DNA of 13,455 nucleotides, taken from JALXCG01 sp026991065 [NCBI: Gemmatimonadota bacterium]. GTDB lineage: Bacteria > GCA-2686955. The first letter of the stretch is position 1; every line of letters starts with the position of its first letter. Of the stretch, positions 1 through 7,595 are shown piece by piece. The notes below the pieces were generated by a model. That model was not told where the DNA came from. It saw only the letters and a program-made list of their open reading frames with translations, and made no database searches. The position numbers and the translations under genes are program-made. The stretch covers positions 1 to 13,455 of the forward strand of contig JALXCG010000663.1 in assembly GCA_026991065.1 (NCBI GenBank). Direction: 5' to 3'.

Positions 1-1
1 G

Positions 2-1213
2 CCGATTCGCGTGTTTGCCAGCTGGAATGAGCGCGGCGAGGCGGGGGATGTCGAGAGACTTTACCGAGGGTTGAGGGAGCGTGGTGCCGAGCCTGGGGAC
101 ATTGCGATTGTGGCTCGTTCACCGTTTCTGTTTCGCGCGATCGAGGAACATTTTCAACGGTTGATTGTCCCTTACCGGGTTCTGGGTGCGCGGCCGTTCT
201 TGGCTCAAAAAGAGGTCAAGGATCTGCTCGCGTATTTGAAGCTGATTGCCAATCCGGCTGACCTGCTCTCCCTCTATCGGATTATCAATGTACCCCGGCG
301 CGGCATCGGTACCACAACACTGCAGCGGGTCCAGGAGCATGCCCGCGAGGGCGGAATGGGGCTCTTCGACGCGCTGCGCACAGCCGGTTCCTTTTCCGAT
401 CTGGCCAAGAACTCGAAGACCAAGATCCTCAAGTTCTGCGCCCTGATTGACGACTTGGGACGTCGGCGCGACCAACTCGATGCCGCCCAGATTCTCGATG
501 AGGTGATTGACGAGACGGCCTACGTCGAAGGGATTCATCAGCAAAATGTCGCAGACTGCGAAGTGCGAGAGGGCGCTGTGCGGGAACTGCAAGAGATGGC
601 CCGGGCGTTTGTCGCCAAGAGCGGTCAGCGCGATCTCTTGAGCTTTTTGCGGGCAGTGTGCCTGCGCGGCGATGCTGATCTGTATGCGTCAACGCGAGAG
701 CAGGTTCATCTGCTAACGGTGGATGTCGCCGCCCAACTCGTTTTCCCGCACATTATCTTGGTTGGGGTCGAGGAGGGGGTATTCCCGGTGGCGGATGGTG
801 ATGCCGACGTTGAAGCTGAGCGACGTCTCTTCTATACGGCGCTTGGGCGCGCGACCCGCAGTGTGAGCATTTGCCATGCCCGCAACAGAAAGCGGGTGGG
901 CTCCAGTTTCCGCGGCAAGCCTTCGCGTTTTATTGCTGAGATCCCGGAGGAATTGACCGATCAAACCCAGACGTTTACCCGCGAGACCGATCTTTTTGAC
1001 ACGGATGTGCAGCGGTCCGATATCGCCCCCCCGGGAGCGGGGGAATGGGTTCGTTTCGAGGTTGGCGATCGGGTCCGGCACGCTGAGTGGGGCGTTGGCA
1101 CGGTGCTGGAAGTTGAAGGATTGGGCCAGAATGCCAAACTTCAGGTCGGTTTTGCCGGCGGAGTGGCCAAGAAGCTGTTGATCAAGTACGCCAAACTCAG
1201 CAAAGTGAATTGA
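2..1213 (+). CDS. UvrD/PcrA-like superfamily 1 helicase, C-terminal part, with Tudor-like domain (5' truncated by window)
   Basis: This is the C-terminal 2A/2B half of a UvrD/Rep/PcrA-type protein. The frame is open from base 2, so the ATP-binding N-terminal half lies outside the window, and GTG at 11 is internal rather than a start. Visible landmarks are a 2B-type segment PYRVLGARPF...EVKDLLAYLKLI, NVPRRGIGTTTL, and EEGVFP followed by ERRLFYTALGRA. The last ~55 residues (GDRVRHAEWGVGTVLEVEG...) match the PcrA/UvrD C-terminal Tudor-like domain, which in PcrA binds RNA polymerase. Key helicase motifs are eroded. Motif V, normally TVHxAKGLEF, reads TVDVAAQLVF; motif VI, normally VAxTRA, reads TALGRA; motif IV, normally RxNxQSR, reads RSPFLFR. 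A diverged or helicase-impaired paralogue is therefore likely. The family is secure; retained activity is unknown. The stop overlaps a possible TTG start of the next gene. Confidence 0.88.
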   Translation, partial: PIRVFASWNERGEAGDVERLYRGLRERGAEPGDIAIVARSPFLFRAIEEHFQRLIVPYRVLGARPFLAQKEVKDLLAYLKLIANPADLLSLYRIINVPRRGIGTTTLQRVQEHAREGGMGLFDALRTAGSFSDLAKNSKTKILKFCALIDDLGRRRDQLDAAQILDEVIDETAYVEGIHQQNVADCEVREGAVRELQEMARAFVAKSGQRDLLSFLRAVCLRGDADLYASTREQVHLLTVDVAAQLVFPHIILVGVEEGVFPVADGDADVEAERRLFYTALGRATRSVSICHARNRKRVGSSFRGKPSRFIAEIPEELTDQTQTFTRETDLFDTDVQRSDIAPPGAGEWVRFEVGDRVRHAEWGVGTVLEVEGLGQNAKLQVGFAGGVAKKLLIKYAKLSKVN

Positions 1214-1908
1214 AATCACGCGAAGACCGTCCGGTGACAAGCGGGGTTGTGGCGCGGCAGTTCACACGCATCGCGATTGATCGGTTTTCGTTCTCGCCCT
1301 CGGCGCGGGATCACGCGATCGAGGTGATGCAGCGGGGCGGGGTTGTGGCATTTCCGACCGATACGATCTATGGGTTGGTCGCGCCGGCGACAGCGGATGG
1401 ATGTCGGCTCCTGCAGAGCGCCAAGGGGAGGGCGGCGCGGAAGCCCTTTGTGGTTGCGCTTGTCGATCTCCCCCGCCCGGGCGGTTGGATCGAGTCGGTC
1501 TCTCTGCTGGTTCGGCGGCGCATGGAGATTCTGTGGCCGCAGCCGGTGGCAGTGTTGCTGCCGGCCGGGCCGATGGTGCCCGAGCAACTGGTCGGAGAGG
1601 GGGGCAAGGTCGGCCTGCGGCGCGCGGCCGACCCTCTCACCCAAGCCCTGGCCGCAGCGGCGGGGGGCGGTGTGATCTCCACCAGTGCGAACCTCGCGGG
1701 TAAGTCCGGCGCGCACGACGCCGATGCAATCGCCGCCGATCTGGGTGGCGCCATCGACCTGCTCCTGGATGGCGGGGCCTTGCACTCAGATGCCAAGCCC
1801 ACTTCGATCGTCGATGTGACGGTGACACCGCCGCGCATCCTGCGGATCGGAAGGTGTCCGCTGGCACGCATTCGAGAGTTACTGCGGGAGAGGGTTGTTC
1901 TGGCCTGA
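1210..1908 (+). CDS. L-threonylcarbamoyladenylate synthase (TsaC/YrdC/Sua5 family)
   Basis: The family makes threonylcarbamoyl-AMP from threonine, bicarbonate and ATP in the cytoplasm, the first step of t6A modification at position 37 of ANN-decoding tRNAs. Counting from the TTG at 1210 (232 aa), the YrdC signatures appear in order: VVAFPTDTIYGL (about residues 45-56), the KGR...KPF nucleotide-binding segment (72-80), WPQPVAVLLPAG (109-120), STSAN (157-161) and the late PTSIVDVT...ILRIG block. There is no C-terminal Sua5 domain, so this is the short TsaC type, slightly longer than the usual ~190-210 aa. The start is uncertain: TTG 1210 overlaps the upstream stop (TTGA) and would allow translational coupling, while in-frame GTGs at 1234 and 1249 are equally plausible. 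Two family positions look altered: WPGPLT is WPQPVA, and the usual RxP is RRAAD. Confidence 0.88.
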   Translation: MKSREDRPVTSGVVARQFTRIAIDRFSFSPSARDHAIEVMQRGGVVAFPTDTIYGLVAPATADGCRLLQSAKGRAARKPFVVALVDLPRPGGWIESVSLLVRRRMEILWPQPVAVLLPAGPMVPEQLVGEGGKVGLRRAADPLTQALAAAAGGGVISTSANLAGKSGAHDADAIAADLGGAIDLLLDGGALHSDAKPTSIVDVTVTPPRILRIGRCPLARIRELLRERVVLA

Positions 1909-1974
1909 TCGGGACATTCTCTCCAGTGCGGCGCGCCCTCTCGCGTGGCCGTGGCTGTTTGCCTGCCGGACGCG

Positions 1975-2003
1975 TTGACCCTTGTGCCCGCAAGTGCTAG
2001 CAT
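1975..2003 (+). promoter_or_regulatory. Putative sigma70-type promoter for the 3-hydroxybutyryl-CoA dehydrogenase gene
   Basis: TTGACC at 1975-1980 is a 5/6 match to the -35 consensus. It is followed by exactly 17 bases and TAGCAT at 1998-2003, a 4/6 match to TATAAT with the strong T1, A2 and last T kept. It lies in the 187 bp gap after the tsaC-like gene and would give a leader of about 85 nt before the ATG at 2096. This is sequence reading only. Confidence 0.45.
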
Positions 2004-2085
2004 TTTGTGCTTTTTCCCACCGAATCCTGAATCATCTAGATCGCCCGTTGCGTCGCCGCCGATCAGTGCCGGCGCCGTGCCAATT

Positions 2086-2090
2086 GGAGG
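2086..2090 (+). promoter_or_regulatory. Shine-Dalgarno site fixing the hbd start
   Basis: GGAGG lies five bases before ATG 2096. It selects this start over an in-frame upstream extension from about 1982, whose extra residues are unlike the family and would include the promoter. Confidence 0.8.
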
Positions 2091-2095
2091 TTCTC

Positions 2096-2950
<855 letters not shown>

Positions 2951-3124
2951 GCGCCGCGCCCGATGAGTGTTCGTCGTCCAGCGGCACGAAGGCTCGGTAC
3001 GGCTGCGGTATTTGGCACAATGCCTCCACTACTCCGGCGGGCTCCGGCCCTTGCGCCGGCTGGTTGGAGAGTGGTTCCTTCGAAAAATGTAACCGGGGCG
3101 ATTTCATTTTCGCTCCATGAAACT

Positions 3125-3129
3125 GGAAG
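3125..3129 (+). promoter_or_regulatory. Shine-Dalgarno site supporting the start at 3135
   Basis: GGAAG lies five bases before ATG 3135. The alternative in-frame ATG at 3117 has no comparable site and would add six residues outside the family alignment. Confidence 0.6.
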
Positions 3130-3134
3130 TCAGC

Positions 3135-4202
3135 ATGAGCCTATTCGACAAGATGGCGGACCATGACCACGAGCAGGTCGTATTCTGCCACGACGAGTCT
3201 TCCGGCCTTCGCGCGATCATCGCGATCCACAATACGACCCTCGGCCCGGCGCTTGGCGGCAGCCGCATGTGGCCCTACGAGACCGAAAACGATGCGCTCC
3301 AGGATGTGCTCCGCTTGTCCCGCGGCATGACCTACAAAGCCGCCGTAGCCGGGCTCGATCTCGGTGGTGGCAAGACCGTGATCATCGGTGATCCCAAGAA
3401 GGACAAGTCCGAGGCTCTGTTCCGCGCGCTCGGTCGTTTCATTGAGGGGCTGAACGGACGCTACATTACGGCGGAAGACGTTGGAACCAGTACAACGGAC
3501 ATGGCGAACATCCAGCGCGAGACCGCTCATGTGCGCGGTTGCTCGGCCGGAGCGGGTGGCAGTGGCGATCCTTCGCCGGTTACGGCTTATGGCGCTCTGC
3601 GCGGTTTTCAGGCGGCGGTCCGCTGGCAGTTGGGCACGGATGAGCTAAAAGGTCTGCGAGTCGCGTTGCAGGGGTGTGGCCATGTCGGCTATTACCTGGC
3701 CAAACAGCTTTCTGACGCCGGCTGTGAGTTGGTTGTGACCGATATCGACGAAGCCCGTTCGGCACGCCTGAAGGAGGAGTGTGGCGCGGTCGTCGTGGAC
3801 ACAGATGCCATTTATGATCAGGAGTGCGACGTTTTTGCGCCATGTGCGTTGGGGGCGATCCTCAATTCCGACACGATCCCGCGCCTGAAGTGCAAGGTGA
3901 TCGCCGGCGCCGCCAACAATCAGTTGGCCACGGATGCCGACGGCGTAGCCCTTGCCGAGCGCGGAATCCTTTACGCTCCCGACTACATCGTCAATGCCGG
4001 AGGCCTCATCAACGTCTACCATGAAGGCCCGAACTACAATCGCGAGATGGTCATGGAGCAGGTGAGCCGCCTCTATGAGACCACACTCGAGGTGTTCCGA
4101 CTTGCCAAAGAGCATGGTCTGCGTCCGGAAGATGCGGCCACGCGGCTGGCAGAGAACCGCATCGCCGAGGTGGGGCGTTTGCGCCGCATTCACCGGAGCT
4201 GA
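3135..4202 (+). CDS. ldh: Leucine dehydrogenase (Glu/Leu/Phe/Val dehydrogenase family)
   Basis: The family oxidatively deaminates leucine and other branched-chain amino acids to 2-oxo acids with NAD+, giving ammonia. The 355-residue protein closely resembles Bacillus leucine dehydrogenases along its length. The N-terminal catalytic domain has EQVVFCHD, TLGPALGGSRMW, the binding lysine in GMTYK (Lys68) and the catalytic lysine in LGGGKTV (Lys80), both at family numbering. GRYITAEDVGT is at about 108-118 and DPSPVTAYG at 145-153. The NAD domain has a GCGHVG dinucleotide motif (180-185), APCALGAILN, and AGAANNQL followed by YAPDYIVNAGG. This family also includes valine dehydrogenase; leucine specificity is inferred from overall resemblance. 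The 184 bp gap upstream should hold its promoter, but I see no convincing -35/-10 pair there. Confidence 0.93.
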   Translation: MSLFDKMADHDHEQVVFCHDESSGLRAIIAIHNTTLGPALGGSRMWPYETENDALQDVLRLSRGMTYKAAVAGLDLGGGKTVIIGDPKKDKSEALFRALGRFIEGLNGRYITAEDVGTSTTDMANIQRETAHVRGCSAGAGGSGDPSPVTAYGALRGFQAAVRWQLGTDELKGLRVALQGCGHVGYYLAKQLSDAGCELVVTDIDEARSARLKEECGAVVVDTDAIYDQECDVFAPCALGAILNSDTIPRLKCKVIAGAANNQLATDADGVALAERGILYAPDYIVNAGGLINVYHEGPNYNREMVMEQVSRLYETTLEVFRLAKEHGLRPEDAATRLAENRIAEVGRLRRIHRS

Positions 4203-4218
4203 TTTCGAGTGTCCGTAG

Positions 4219-4252
4219 CTCACCCGGACGAGTCGTCCGGGTGAGTTCACCC
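4219..4252 (+). promoter_or_regulatory. Strong hairpin with a competing alternative fold between ldh and rpiB
   Basis: CTCACCCGGACGA (4219-4231) and TCGTCCGGGTGAG (4233-4245) form a perfect 13 bp inverted repeat around one base; physically this is about 11 bp with a five-base loop. The 3' arm segment GGGTGA (4239-4244) can instead pair with a second TCACCC copy at 4247-4252. The two folds exclude each other. No T-run follows, so it is not a standard intrinsic terminator. It ends eight bases before the GGAG ribosome site (4260-4263) of rpiB, so it could affect rpiB translation or mRNA stability. The repeat is seen directly; its role is inference. Confidence 0.6.
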
Positions 4253-4268
4253 ACTCGGCGGAGAGTGT

Positions 4269-4700
4269 ATGCGAATCGCGTTTGCCAGCGATCACGCTGC
4301 GATTGAACTGCGCACGGTCCTGATGGATTTCGTTGCCGACCTCGGTCATGAAGTACTGGATTTGGGAACGAAGTCCAGGGAGTCATGCGATTATCCGGAT
4401 TTCGCCCGTGCCGGAGCCGAGGCTCTGCAAGCGGGGCGGGCCGAGCGGGCGATTCTCATCTGCGGCACAGGGCAGGGAATGGCAATGACGGCGAACCGCT
4501 TCGCCGGTGTTCGCTGCTGTGCCTGCTCTGATGTGTACAGTGCACGCATGTCGAGGGCGCACAACGATGCCAATGCCCTGGCCCTGGGCGCTCGGGTGGT
4601 GGCGGCGGGGCTGGCTTGCGAGATTGTCGAAGTGTGGCTCAGGACCAGTTTTGAAGGCGGGCGCCATAGCCGGCGCGTGGCCAAGATCGCCGCAGTTTGA
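4269..4700 (+). CDS. rpiB: Ribose 5-phosphate isomerase B
   Basis: This enzyme interconverts ribulose 5-phosphate and ribose 5-phosphate in the non-oxidative pentose phosphate pathway; some homologues act on allose or galactose phosphates. The 143 aa protein has the family length. It shows SDHA (residues 7-10), the DYPDFA segment (41-46), the catalytic cysteine in ICGTGQGM (Cys65), DVYSAR and HNDAN with His98 (88-102), LGAR, and the phosphate-binding tail GGRHSRRV (130-137). The usual SDHAG is SDHAA here, a mild change. GGAG at 4260-4263 is a suitable ribosome site for ATG 4269. It is 36 bp upstream of glyA; ribose 5-phosphate production fits with the nucleotide-related genes glyA and nrdR that follow. 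Confidence 0.95.
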   Translation: MRIAFASDHAAIELRTVLMDFVADLGHEVLDLGTKSRESCDYPDFARAGAEALQAGRAERAILICGTGQGMAMTANRFAGVRCCACSDVYSARMSRAHNDANALALGARVVAAGLACEIVEVWLRTSFEGGRHSRRVAKIAAV

Positions 4701-4736
4701 TTCCTGTCCGGCCAGAACTTGAAAGGACCTAGTAAC

Positions 4737-5981
4737 GTGAACCATTTGCCTGCGATCGATCCGGATCTCCATCAGGCGATCGCCGCGGAGTTGGACCGCC
4801 AGCGATTCACTTTGGAACTGATCGCCTCAGAGAACATGGTGCATCCAGCAGTTCTGGAAGCCGCCGGCTCGGTGCTGACCAACAAGTACGCGGAAGGTTA
4901 TCCCCACAAGCGCTACTACGGTGGTTGTGACAATGTTGATGTCGCCGAAGACCTGGCTCGGAATCGGGCGTGCGAACTCTTCTCCGCGGAGCATGCGAAC
5001 GTGCAACCGCATTCCGGTTCGCAGGCGAACATGGCGGCGTACCTGGCTCTGCTTGAGCCCGGCGATCGCATTCTTGGCATGGGGCTTTCCGATGGCGGGC
5101 ATCTGACTCATGGGCACCACGTCAACTTCTCCGGGCGCCTCTTTGCTGTAAAGAGTTATGGCGTAGGCTCGGATGGTCGCATTGACTACGCTGAATTGGA
5201 GCAGTTGGCGCGCGATTTCCAGCCCAAAATGATCGTGGCTGGAGCATCGGCTTATGCCCGAGTTCTTGATTTTGAGCGTTTTCGGGCGATCGCGGACGAC
5301 GTCGGCGCAATGTTGATGGTGGACATTGCCCACATTGCGGGCTTGGTTGCAGCTGGGGTGCACCCTTCGCCAATTCCACTCGCCGACGTGGTGACCTCAA
5401 CCACTCACAAGACCTTGCGAGGTCCCCGCGGTGGGCTGATCCTGACCAAGGCCGAGCATGCCTCGGCGATCGACAAAACAGTTTTTCCCGGGATCCAGGG
5501 GGGGCCGCTTATGCATGTAATTGCAGCCAAGGCGGTTGCGTTCAAGTTGGCACTCGCCGAGGATTTCAGGGTCTATATTCGCCAGGTGGTCGCCAATGCG
5601 GCGGCTTTGGCCGCAACCCTGATCGAGCGCGGCTACTCGGTCGTCTCCGGGGGAACCGATACGCACCTCTTCCTGATTGATCTGACTCCGCAAGGAAACA
5701 TCTCGGGGAAGAAGGCGGAGAGACTCTTGCACCAGGCAGGAATCACCGCGAACAAGAATACTGTGCCGGGGGAAACCAGGTCCCCGTTCATCACCAGCGG
5801 TCTGCGGGTCGGTACGCCGGCGCTTACTACGCGGGGAATGAAGGAAGTGGAGATGCGGATCGTGGGCAATCTGATGGCCGACGTACTCGACAGCCGGGGC
5901 GATTCGGTGGTCGAGCAACGAACCCAGGAACGAGTCAGGGAGTTGTGCGAAGCTTTCCCCGTCTATGGGGATCTTGGCTGA
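4737..5981 (+). CDS. glyA: Serine hydroxymethyltransferase
   Basis: This cytoplasmic PLP enzyme converts serine and tetrahydrofolate to glycine and 5,10-methylene-tetrahydrofolate, the main one-carbon source for thymidylate, purines and methionine. From GTG 4737 the protein is 414 aa, the usual length. Motifs are [10 protein letters not shown] (27-35), [15 protein letters not shown] (54-68), [11 protein letters not shown] (88-98), [12 protein letters not shown] (122-133), the cofactor-binding DIAHIAGL (196-203) and the Schiff-base lysine Lys225 in [17 protein letters not shown] at 4723-4727 lies nine bases before GTG 4737 and supports that start over the in-frame TTG at 4719, which would precede the site. 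nrdR begins one base after the stop, so the two are almost certainly co-transcribed and coupled. Confidence 0.97.
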   Translation: MNHLPAIDPDLHQAIAAELDRQRFTLELIASENMVHPAVLEAAGSVLTNKYAEGYPHKRYYGGCDNVDVAEDLARNRACELFSAEHANVQPHSGSQANMAAYLALLEPGDRILGMGLSDGGHLTHGHHVNFSGRLFAVKSYGVGSDGRIDYAELEQLARDFQPKMIVAGASAYARVLDFERFRAIADDVGAMLMVDIAHIAGLVAAGVHPSPIPLADVVTSTTHKTLRGPRGGLILTKAEHASAIDKTVFPGIQGGPLMHVIAAKAVAFKLALAEDFRVYIRQVVANAAALAATLIERGYSVVSGGTDTHLFLIDLTPQGNISGKKAERLLHQAGITANKNTVPGETRSPFITSGLRVGTPALTTRGMKEVEMRIVGNLMADVLDSRGDSVVEQRTQERVRELCEAFPVYGDLG

Positions 5982-5982
5982 A

Positions 5983-6438
5983 ATGCTCTGTCCCTTTTGC
6001 TCCTGCGATGACGACAAGGTTGTCGAGACGCGCAGCGCCCGGAATCACACCGCGATTCGCCGACGCCGTGAATGCACCGCCTGCGGACGCCGTTTCACTA
6101 CCTACGAATCGGTCGAGCGTGATCCGATTCGCGTGATCAAGCGTGATGGCGGCCGCGAACCCTACGACCCTCAGAAACTGCGTCGGGGAGTGCGTACTGC
6201 GTGCGTCAAATTGCCGATTCCCAGTCTTGAATTGGACGCACTCCTCGATCGGGTGGAGAATCAATTGCACAATACGCTTGGAGGCGAAGTCTCGACCGAG
6301 GAGATCGGGAACCTGGTTCTCCGGGAGCTTGCGGGGCTGGATCCCGTTGCCTACATTCGTTTTGCATCGGTATATCGCCGTTACCGTGATCTCCACGAGT
6401 TTCTCGATGAGGTCGGCACCCTCTTGAAGAGCCAGTGA
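5983..6438 (+). CDS. nrdR: Transcriptional repressor NrdR
   Basis: NrdR is a zinc-ribbon/ATP-cone repressor that senses adenine nucleotides and shuts down ribonucleotide reductase genes. The 151 aa length is standard. The zinc ribbon uses CPFC (Cys3, Cys6) and CTAC (Cys31, Cys34), separated by RRRREC, and is followed by GRRFTTYE. The ATP-cone starts at VIKRDGGREPYD (about 51-62), with LRRGV after it, and the C-terminal helices end with RFASVYRRYRDLHEF. ATG 5983 gives the canonical short start before CPFC; an in-frame ATG at 5965 would overlap glyA and add six residues. No ribonucleotide reductase gene and no obvious NrdR-box pair are present, so its targets lie elsewhere. Its stop overlaps the GTG start of tatC by four bases (GTGA). 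Confidence 0.96.
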   Translation: MLCPFCSCDDDKVVETRSARNHTAIRRRRECTACGRRFTTYESVERDPIRVIKRDGGREPYDPQKLRRGVRTACVKLPIPSLELDALLDRVENQLHNTLGGEVSTEEIGNLVLRELAGLDPVAYIRFASVYRRYRDLHEFLDEVGTLLKSQ

Positions 6439-7592
6439 AGCCATTCGATTCCCAGGAAAGTGAGCAGAACGCCGGATCTGCGGTACCGCCCCCCCCGGAA
6501 GATGCGGCCGGTGGTGGCGGGCCTGCGGAGCAGGGGCTCCCTGTGTCGCGCGACGCATCTTTGACCCCTGCGGTTCGCGCCGAAGCTGAGAGCGACGGCC
6601 CCGGTGCCATGACGTTTCTCGATCACCTGGAGGAGTTGCGGCGACGCCTCCTGGTCGCGGTTGTTTCAGTGTTTATTTTTGCAGGTGTGGGGTATCATTT
6701 CGCGCCCACGGTGTTCGGTATGGCCATGGGGCGCATGCCCCAGAATGCGGATCAGGTTGACATCGGATCGGAACTCCGCGGGTTTATCTATCGTTGGGTT
6801 GGCGGCAATGAGAGTGTCCATGCGAGCGGTACGCCGCTGGAGGCGCCCTCTTCCCCGGAAATGTCGCCGTTGGAGTTGGCGCAGGCGGCGCTGGACTCTC
6901 TCCTGGCCCGCGCATTCGCGGGTGACTCTACCGCCCAGCGAGAGGTAGCAGGGGCGATCACTGCGCTGGTCGATGCTGAGAGGGTGGCTGTTTCTGATCC
7001 TTCGACCGCGGAACCGGCCGGGCACAAGGCCGAATTGATCGTCACCAGCCCCGCCGGTGCGGTGATCACCAAACTAAAGATCGCGGCATTTGTCGGGGTT
7101 GTGCTTTCGACTCCGGTGATTTTCTACCAGATGTGGATGTTCGTCATGCCCGGCCTGCTGAAGAACGAACGCCGGATCGTGCTCTTGCTCGTTGCGCCTA
7201 CCACAATCTTTTTCGCATTGGGAGTCTACTTTTCCTTCCTCATTCTGCCGTTGATTACTGCGTTCTTCAGTTCCGTCGCCGCGGATCTTGGGACTGAACA
7301 GCGCTGGATCGCGGATGACTATCTGAGTTTTGTGCTCAAGATGCTTCTGGTAGGAGGTTGTTCTTTTCAACTTCCGGTAGTGTCATATGGTTTGGCGAGC
7401 GTCGGGCTGATCGGCCCGCAGACTTTGCGCCGACATCGGCGAATTGCGGTGGTCGTCATTCTCATTTTTGCTGCGGCGTTTACTCCGCCGGACCCACTTT
7501 CTATGCTTTTCATGGGAATGCCCCTCATGGTGCTGTACGAGATTTCCATCCTGGTTGCGGCGTTTGCCCGCCGCAAGGCCGAAGAAAGCTGA
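6435..7592 (+). CDS. tatC: Sec-independent translocase subunit TatC with N-terminal tail and enlarged first periplasmic loop
   Basis: TatC is the inner-membrane subunit that recognises twin-arginine signal peptides and assembles with TatA/TatB to export folded proteins. At 385 aa it is much longer than the usual ~240-260. The core is clear: FLDHLEELRRRL before TM1 (about 72-90), STPVIFYQMWMFVMPGL then KNERR (signal-peptide site, Glu245), TM3 (249-273), TM4 (296-325), and TM5/TM6 around FTPPDPLS. Two additions stand out: a 58-residue hydrophilic Pro/Gly/Glu-rich tail before MTFLDHL, and an extra ~80 residues in the first periplasmic loop (about 100-199). The TM4 glutamate of E. coli-type TatC (SFEVP) is Gln312 here (SFQLP). 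GTG 6435 overlaps the nrdR stop; ATG 6609 would remove the tail but has no clear ribosome site. No tatA/tatB is nearby. Confidence 0.93.
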   Translation: MKPFDSQESEQNAGSAVPPPPEDAAGGGGPAEQGLPVSRDASLTPAVRAEAESDGPGAMTFLDHLEELRRRLLVAVVSVFIFAGVGYHFAPTVFGMAMGRMPQNADQVDIGSELRGFIYRWVGGNESVHASGTPLEAPSSPEMSPLELAQAALDSLLARAFAGDSTAQREVAGAITALVDAERVAVSDPSTAEPAGHKAELIVTSPAGAVITKLKIAAFVGVVLSTPVIFYQMWMFVMPGLLKNERRIVLLLVAPTTIFFALGVYFSFLILPLITAFFSSVAADLGTEQRWIADDYLSFVLKMLLVGGCSFQLPVVSYGLASVGLIGPQTLRRHRRIAVVVILIFAAAFTPPDPLSMLFMGMPLMVLYEISILVAAFARRKAEES

Positions 7593-7595
7593 GCA

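Noticed and set aside
1982-2095. In-frame N-terminal extension of the 3-hydroxybutyryl-CoA dehydrogenase
   Set aside because: The extra 38 residues do not resemble the family, overlap the promoter leader, and the GGAGG at 2086 points to ATG 2096.
3034-3059. CCGGCG...CGCCGG inverted repeat as a terminator of hbd
   Set aside because: Six-base arms with a 14-base loop in GC-rich DNA and no T-run; too weak to call.
2963-3166. 67-codon frame in the hbd-ldh gap
   Set aside because: It runs into the leucine dehydrogenase gene in another frame, has arginine/proline-rich shadow composition and no ribosome site.
6489-6496. C8 run in the tatC N-terminal tail as a phase-variation tract
   Set aside because: Runs of seven or eight G or C occur repeatedly in this window (for example in glyA at 5498-5504 and near 1026), so this one is not exceptional.
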